From Botrimarina colliarenosi (lineage in GTDB: Bacteria > Planctomycetota > Planctomycetia > Pirellulales > Lacipirellulaceae): 64,000 bases of DNA. Shown here piece by piece: positions 60,336 to 64,000 of this stretch; the first letter of the stretch is position 1, and each line of letters begins with the position of its first letter. The translations under genes and the position numbers were made by a program. A model generated the notes under the pieces. The model was not told the DNA's origin. It searched no databases and worked only from the letters and a program-made list of their open reading frames with translations. The stretch is taken from positions 417,496 to 481,495 of the forward strand of contig NZ_SJPR01000003.1 of assembly GCF_007859955.1 (NCBI RefSeq), given 5' to 3'.

Positions 60336-60357
60336 GAGCCGCGTCGTCCTCGACGCA
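60336..60357. repeat. Short palindrome, copy B
   Basis: GAGCCGCGTCGTCCTCGACG is the reverse complement of the palindrome at 25987-26010 with one arm-end change. Located between ribF and nnrD. Confidence 0.65.
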
Positions 60358-60362
60358 GTTTG

Positions 60363-61262
60363 TCAAATGTCGGCGCCGAGTTGGGTGAGCTTGTTCGTTT
60401 GGACCCAGGCCTCGGGGAGATGATCGAGCAGGTCGGGGGCGGTGAGTCCGATTTCGCCTAGCTTGGCCGCAGCAAGGTCTCCCGCCAACCCGTGGACGAA
60501 GGCGCCGAGCCGCGCCGCGTCAAACGGGCCGAGCCCCTGGGCGAGCAGCGCCGTGACGACGCCGGTGAGGACGTCCCCGGCGCCGCCGGTCGCCATGCCG
60601 GGGTTGCCGGTGGAATTAACCGCATAGCGCTCGCCATCGGTCACCACGGTGCGGGCGCCCTTGAGCAGGACGACCGTCTCGTCGCCGCCAAGCGACAGGG
60701 CGAGATCGGCCGCTCGTTCACGGCGTTCCGTGTCGTCGTTGGGGTCGCTCAGGGGCGAGCCGCTGAGGCGGGCGAACTCACCTGCGTGCGGCGTCAGGAC
60801 CCGCGGCCCGGCCGGCGCCGTGAGGCGTCCCCGCGACGCCGCCAATCCGTTCAGCCCGTCGGCGTCGACAACCATCGGCATGGCGATCGACCAAGTGACG
60901 CCAACCAGGGTGGTGACCGCATCGCTGCGTCCGAGGCCGGGGCCAACCGCGGCGGCGTCGGCTTCGGTCAGGAGGCCCGACAGCGCGGGACCTGCCGACT
61001 CGACGAGCCGTTCGCCGTCGTCCGCCAGGGCGTGGGTCATGAGGGCGGGGCAAAAGCCGGCGGCCGTCGCTTGCACGCACCGCGGCGTCGCCAAGCTCAC
61101 GAGGCCCGCCCCGGAGCGGAGACAGGCCATCCCCGCCAGCGCCGGCGCGCCCGCCATGCCGAGCGAGCCGCCGACCACCAGCACGCGGCCGTAGGTCCCT
61201 TTGTGCGAATGCGGATCGCGGGCTAGTAGGTTCGGCAGCGGGTCGTTGGTGGCGTCGATCAT
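60363..61262 (-). CDS. nnrD: ADP-dependent (S)-NAD(P)H-hydrate dehydratase
   Basis: 299 aa, ribokinase-like fold. Repairs hydrated NAD(P)H. Motifs: GRVLVVGGSLGMAGAPALAGMACLRSGAGL, LTPHAGEFARL, VLLKGARTVVTDG and the nucleotide-binding STGNPGMATGGAGDVLTG. The epimerase (NnrE) half often fused to it is absent. Start ATG 61262 overlaps the larB stop codon by four bases (ATGA), so translation is probably coupled. Confidence 0.94.
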   Translation of the reverse strand: MIDATNDPLPNLLARDPHSHKGTYGRVLVVGGSLGMAGAPALAGMACLRSGAGLVSLATPRCVQATAAGFCPALMTHALADDGERLVESAGPALSGLLTEADAAAVGPGLGRSDAVTTLVGVTWSIAMPMVVDADGLNGLAASRGRLTAPAGPRVLTPHAGEFARLSGSPLSDPNDDTERRERAADLALSLGGDETVVLLKGARTVVTDGERYAVNSTGNPGMATGGAGDVLTGVVTALLAQGLGPFDAARLGAFVHGLAGDLAAAKLGEIGLTAPDLLDHLPEAWVQTNKLTQLGADI

Positions 61263-61954
61263 CGGGGGCCGCTCCGCGTGGCGATGAGTCCCGCCAGGTA
61301 ACCCCCTTTGAAGCCCGCGTCGATGTTCACCACCGCGACATTCGAGGCGCAGCTGTTGAGCATCGACAGCAACGCCGCCACGCCGCCTAGGTTGGCGCCG
61401 TAGCCAACGCTCGTCGGCACGGCAATGACGGGGCACGCCACGTAGCCCGCCACGACGCTCGGCAGGGCGCCCTCCATGCCGGCGACGACGACGATGGCCG
61501 TCGCCGACTCGAACTCCGCCAAGCGCTCGCGGAGCCGATGAGGCCCGGCGACCCCGACGTCGCTGACGCGGGTGACCGCGACGCCCATCCAGGCGAGCGT
61601 TTCGGCCGCTTCCTCAGCGATTGGCAGGTCGGTCGTCCCCGCGGTAATGACAGCGACGCGGCCATCGACAACCGGCGGCGTCCATCCCTCGGGAGTCGCC
61701 CGCACGGTGCGGGCCAGCGCGTTGGGCCGGGCGGTGGGGAACTGTTCACTGAGCAGGGCGGCCGTAGCGGGATCCACCCGGGTGGCGAGGGCCGGCTCCC
61801 CCCGCTGGAGTTGGGCGGCGAAAACAGCGGCGATGGCCTCGACCGGCTTCCCCTCGCCGTAGACGACTTCGGGGTACCCGCATCGCCGGCGCCGGTCGGC
61901 GTCGAGCGTGACAGCGCCATCGGCGAGGGGCAAACTCTGAGATTCTTCGGCCAT
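61259..61954 (-). CDS. larB: LarB (nickel-pincer cofactor synthesis, AIR carboxylase-like)
   Basis: 231 aa. LarB carboxylates nicotinic-acid adenine dinucleotide in nickel-pincer nucleotide synthesis. The PurE-like domain is clear: VITAGTTDLPIAEEAAETL, VVVAGMEGALPSVVAGYVACPVIAVPTSVGYGANLGGVAALLSMLNSCASNVAVVNIDAGFKGGYLAG. The N-terminal basic part has DADRRRRCGYPEVVYGEGK, typical of LarB. No larA, larC or larE lies in the window. It overlaps nnrD. Confidence 0.92.
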   Translation of the reverse strand: MAEESQSLPLADGAVTLDADRRRRCGYPEVVYGEGKPVEAIAAVFAAQLQRGEPALATRVDPATAALLSEQFPTARPNALARTVRATPEGWTPPVVDGRVAVITAGTTDLPIAEEAAETLAWMGVAVTRVSDVGVAGPHRLRERLAEFESATAIVVVAGMEGALPSVVAGYVACPVIAVPTSVGYGANLGGVAALLSMLNSCASNVAVVNIDAGFKGGYLAGLIATRSGPR

Positions 61955-62447
61955 AGGCCCGATTCTAGCCGGTTGGCTGCCTGGCTGTTAGCGACGTGGC
62001 AGCCAAACGGGGGCCGTTGAGGCTCGGGACCGATTCCGAGGAGGGGCCGAATTCGCGGCTAAAAATCGTTGAAAAGCGTGCGCAAAGGTTGACCCAGCGG
62101 TGCGCGTAGGTAGCCTCAGTGGCTGACTTTACGCGCGTTCGTCACAAGCGATCGTTCGTCGAGATTCCCACCTAAGCCCCCACCCGCGGTACGGCAAGGT
62201 CAGCCGCATCGCTATCGGCAAGGAAGCCCGCCGCCCCCGATTGCGTAGCCGACGGGGGGCGTTAGCGCGCGTAAGACCCGACACCGCTCTGAGCCCATTC
62301 CCGCCTGTCCCCCCCATGCCGGCGGCGCCCGCCGCTATTCGCTTCTAGCGGCCCCGGAACGCGGCTGACGCCATCCCCCCCCGAGGGGTTCGTCGTCGAC
62401 GACTGGCGGGGCGCCCGTCCTGTTACAAGCACCTTTTGGAGTTACTC
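61955..62447. other. Divergent intergenic region (larB / LTD protein)
   Basis: About 490 bp with no gene. A weak sigma70-like pair TTGACC (62089-62094), 16-nt spacer, TAGCCT (62111-62116) reads toward the LTD gene, over 330 bp upstream of its start. A TTTGGAG ribosome-binding site lies about 9 nt before that gene's ATG. G/C tracts near 62280-62310 and 62370-62400 form no obvious long hairpin. Confidence 0.55.
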
Positions 62448-64000
62448 ATGAAGAGTCTGTTCTGCCGCGTTAGCTTCGCGGCGTTCCTCCTCGGCGCGGC
62501 GCCCGCTTGGTCGCAGCTGCAGATCACCGAGATCATGTACAACCCGAGCACGCCGAGCGACGGGTTTTACGAGTGGTTCGAGGTGGTGAACACCGGAACC
62601 GAAGCGATCGATCTCGATGGCACCTACATAGAAGACTTTGCGGGGTTCGCTCGCGCCGACTTCTTGCCGGCCGTCCAGAGTGCCCTGGCGTCGAACACCG
62701 TAATCCAGCCGGGCCAAGTCGCCGTTCTCTACGACGCCTTCGTCGGCGGCGGAAGCCCGTACAACTACGACGACGCCGCGTTCCGCGCCGCTTGGAACAT
62801 TCCCGAGACCGCCGCAACGATTGCGGTCGATTTTTTCCCGTCGCTAAACAACAGCAATAGCGCCGCCAGCGCCGGCAACAACAGCAACGCCGATACGATC
62901 GGCTTCTGGGCGAGTCAGGCCGACCTCGCACTCGACACCGTTGCGGGCGTCATCGACGCGAACGGCACAACGGTCAACGCGTTCAATAACACTTACTTCA
63001 ATTTCTCCTACAAGTCCGGAAGCGGCTGGCCTGCCAGCACCAATGGCGTCTCGATCGAGCTGATTGGCAGCGACGTGAACGCCGGGGCCAGCTGGGCGTT
63101 GTCGGCGAACGGCGTGAATGGCGCCACCACCAGCAACGAGATCCTCGACACGTCGGCCGGCTTCAAGAACAGCACGGACGACTTCGGCAGCCCCGGCCAG
63201 GTTCAGACAGCCGGAACTCCGCCGGTCGGCCTGCACTTCTCCGAGATTATGTACAACCCCGCGTCGGGTGAGCCGGCCTGGGAATGGGTCGAGGTGTACA
63301 ACGCCACCGGCGCCGCGATTGACTTCGGCGCCACGCCGTATGTGTTTGACGACAATGACGACGCCGATCTCGCCGCCGCCAACTTGACGTCGGGCACGAT
63401 CGCCAACGGATCGGCTGCGGTGCTCTACAACGCATCAGAGACCGGCGTTTCGCTCGCCGATATGCAAACCGCTTGGGGCGCCTCGGTGAACTTCATCCCC
63501 GTAACCGAGTGGACCGCTCTGACGCAGGGTGGCGACGGCATCGCCCTTTGGGACAGCTACGCCGCCTACACAAGCGAGCCGACAACCGGACAGGGCCGGA
63601 CTTTCGACAACGCCATCGAGTCCATCGACTACGGCAATGCCGAGTTCGGCTGGCCTGACGACAACGGAACCAGCTCGATCTACTTGACGGACCTCACCAA
63701 CGCCAACGCGACCGTCGCGGTGGCGCCCGCTGCGGGCGACTTCAATGGGGATGGCTTGGTCGACGCCGCCGACTACACCGTCTGGCGTGACACCGAAGGT
63801 ACCGGTGATCTCCGAGCCGACGCGAACGGCGACCAGGTTATCGACGGTTTGGACTACGACCTCTGGGTCGCAAACTACGGAACGATCACCGAGCAGTCGG
63901 CAGGACCGTTCTGGGCCCTGTCGGGTAGCGACTTCAACGACTTCATCAGCACACAGGCGACGGCTGTACCCACGGGCGGCCAGGCGGTGGTTTACGCCGG
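62448..64000 (+). CDS. Exported protein with two lamin-tail (LTD) domains and a dockerin-like segment (3' end outside window)
   Basis: At least 517 codons; the stop lies beyond the window. Signal peptide (SFAAFLLGAAPAWS, cleaved before QLQI). Two LTD domains begin LQITEIMYNPSTPSDGFYEW and LHFSEIMYNPASGEPAWEW, each a beta-sandwich found in exported and nuclease-associated proteins. Near residue 430 a dockerin-type calcium segment follows: AGDFNGDGLVDAADYTVWRD and ADANGDQVIDGLDYDLWV. This combination is a planctomycete hallmark. Beyond it a further domain starts. Likely a large surface or secreted protein. Confidence 0.9.
   Translation, partial: MKSLFCRVSFAAFLLGAAPAWSQLQITEIMYNPSTPSDGFYEWFEVVNTGTEAIDLDGTYIEDFAGFARADFLPAVQSALASNTVIQPGQVAVLYDAFVGGGSPYNYDDAAFRAAWNIPETAATIAVDFFPSLNNSNSAASAGNNSNADTIGFWASQADLALDTVAGVIDANGTTVNAFNNTYFNFSYKSGSGWPASTNGVSIELIGSDVNAGASWALSANGVNGATTSNEILDTSAGFKNSTDDFGSPGQVQTAGTPPVGLHFSEIMYNPASGEPAWEWVEVYNATGAAIDFGATPYVFDDNDDADLAAANLTSGTIANGSAAVLYNASETGVSLADMQTAWGASVNFIPVTEWTALTQGGDGIALWDSYAAYTSEPTTGQGRTFDNAIESIDYGNAEFGWPDDNGTSSIYLTDLTNANATVAVAPAAGDFNGDGLVDAADYTVWRDTEGTGDLRADANGDQVIDGLDYDLWVANYGTITEQSAGPFWALSGSDFNDFISTQATAVPTGGQAVVYA

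Noticed and set aside
62129-62317. Small minus-strand frame in the larB / LTD spacer
   Set aside because: Arg-rich translation with no start signal and no similarity; considered chance.
1-64000. CRISPR array, tRNA, rRNA or transposase genes
   Set aside because: No regularly spaced direct repeats, no cloverleaf with a TPsiC-like GGTTCGA end in the right context, and no transposase or integrase motifs were found by eye.

Overview
The window reads as chromosomal DNA of a planctomycete, most likely a Pirellulales / Lacipirellulaceae-type bacterium. Support from the sequence: high GC; a DUF1559 protein with a prepilin-type N-terminus; a short membrane protein opening with a 'FSLKTLLVLTT' leader; an exported LTD protein carrying a dockerin-like 'GDFNGDGLVDAADY' segment; a PEP-CTERM-like tail; an ECF42 sigma factor with DGPF (YCII) genes; and the futalosine menaquinone pathway. 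No rRNA, tRNA, phage, CRISPR array or transposase gene was seen.

Layout. 1-3.5 kb: a partial exported Gly/Pro-rich protein, AMP nucleosidase, the DUF1559 protein and a TPR-like lipoprotein. 3.5-9.2 kb: a secreted EEP-fold hydrolase followed by a nucleoside-salvage run (deoC, two purine nucleoside phosphorylases, pyrimidine nucleoside phosphorylase, cdd). 9.4-15.7 kb (minus): a Cys-rich porin, a membrane protein, a CvpA-like protein, a GspE-like protein that has lost its Walker motifs, and an intact PilT-like ATPase. 16-25.8 kb: an FG-GAP-like propeller protein, pepF, fabH, a possible nuclease, pyrE, a small lipoprotein, a LysM protein with a dead L,D-transpeptidase-like end, a DUF1499 protein, a MagIII-like glycosylase and a DUF2617-like protein. 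26-34 kb: alaS, a GH63-like glucosidase, a STAS-like protein and a GH10-like protein lacking the acid/base Glu. 34-38.4 kb: purC, then an ECF42 / DGPF module followed by a decayed copy of the purC 3' end. 38.7-50.5 kb: a diadenylate-cyclase-like protein, hypothetical envelope proteins, a two-domain ABC permease, a large membrane protein, an ABC ATPase and two AT-richer orphan genes. 50.5-57.4 kb: mqnE, a UbiA-type prenyltransferase, ubiX and ubiE for menaquinone, a ComB-like phosphatase and glyS. 57.4-64 kb: a zinc-ribbon membrane protein, an NrnA-like DHH phosphoesterase, ribF, nnrD, larB and an exported LTD / dockerin protein that runs off the window.

The most striking non-coding structure is a set of at least fifteen long intergenic inverted repeats (arms of about 20-33 bp, often perfect) from several sequence families. 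They separate nearly every pair of genes in the nucleoside-salvage and menaquinone clusters. Three families have two copies within the window, and one 88-nt element is present twice in opposite orientation. No mobilising RAYT-type transposase gene is in the window. Other points of interest are the ECF42 module with a promoter-like site and the flanking purC remnant, and several enzyme-like proteins that have lost catalytic residues.
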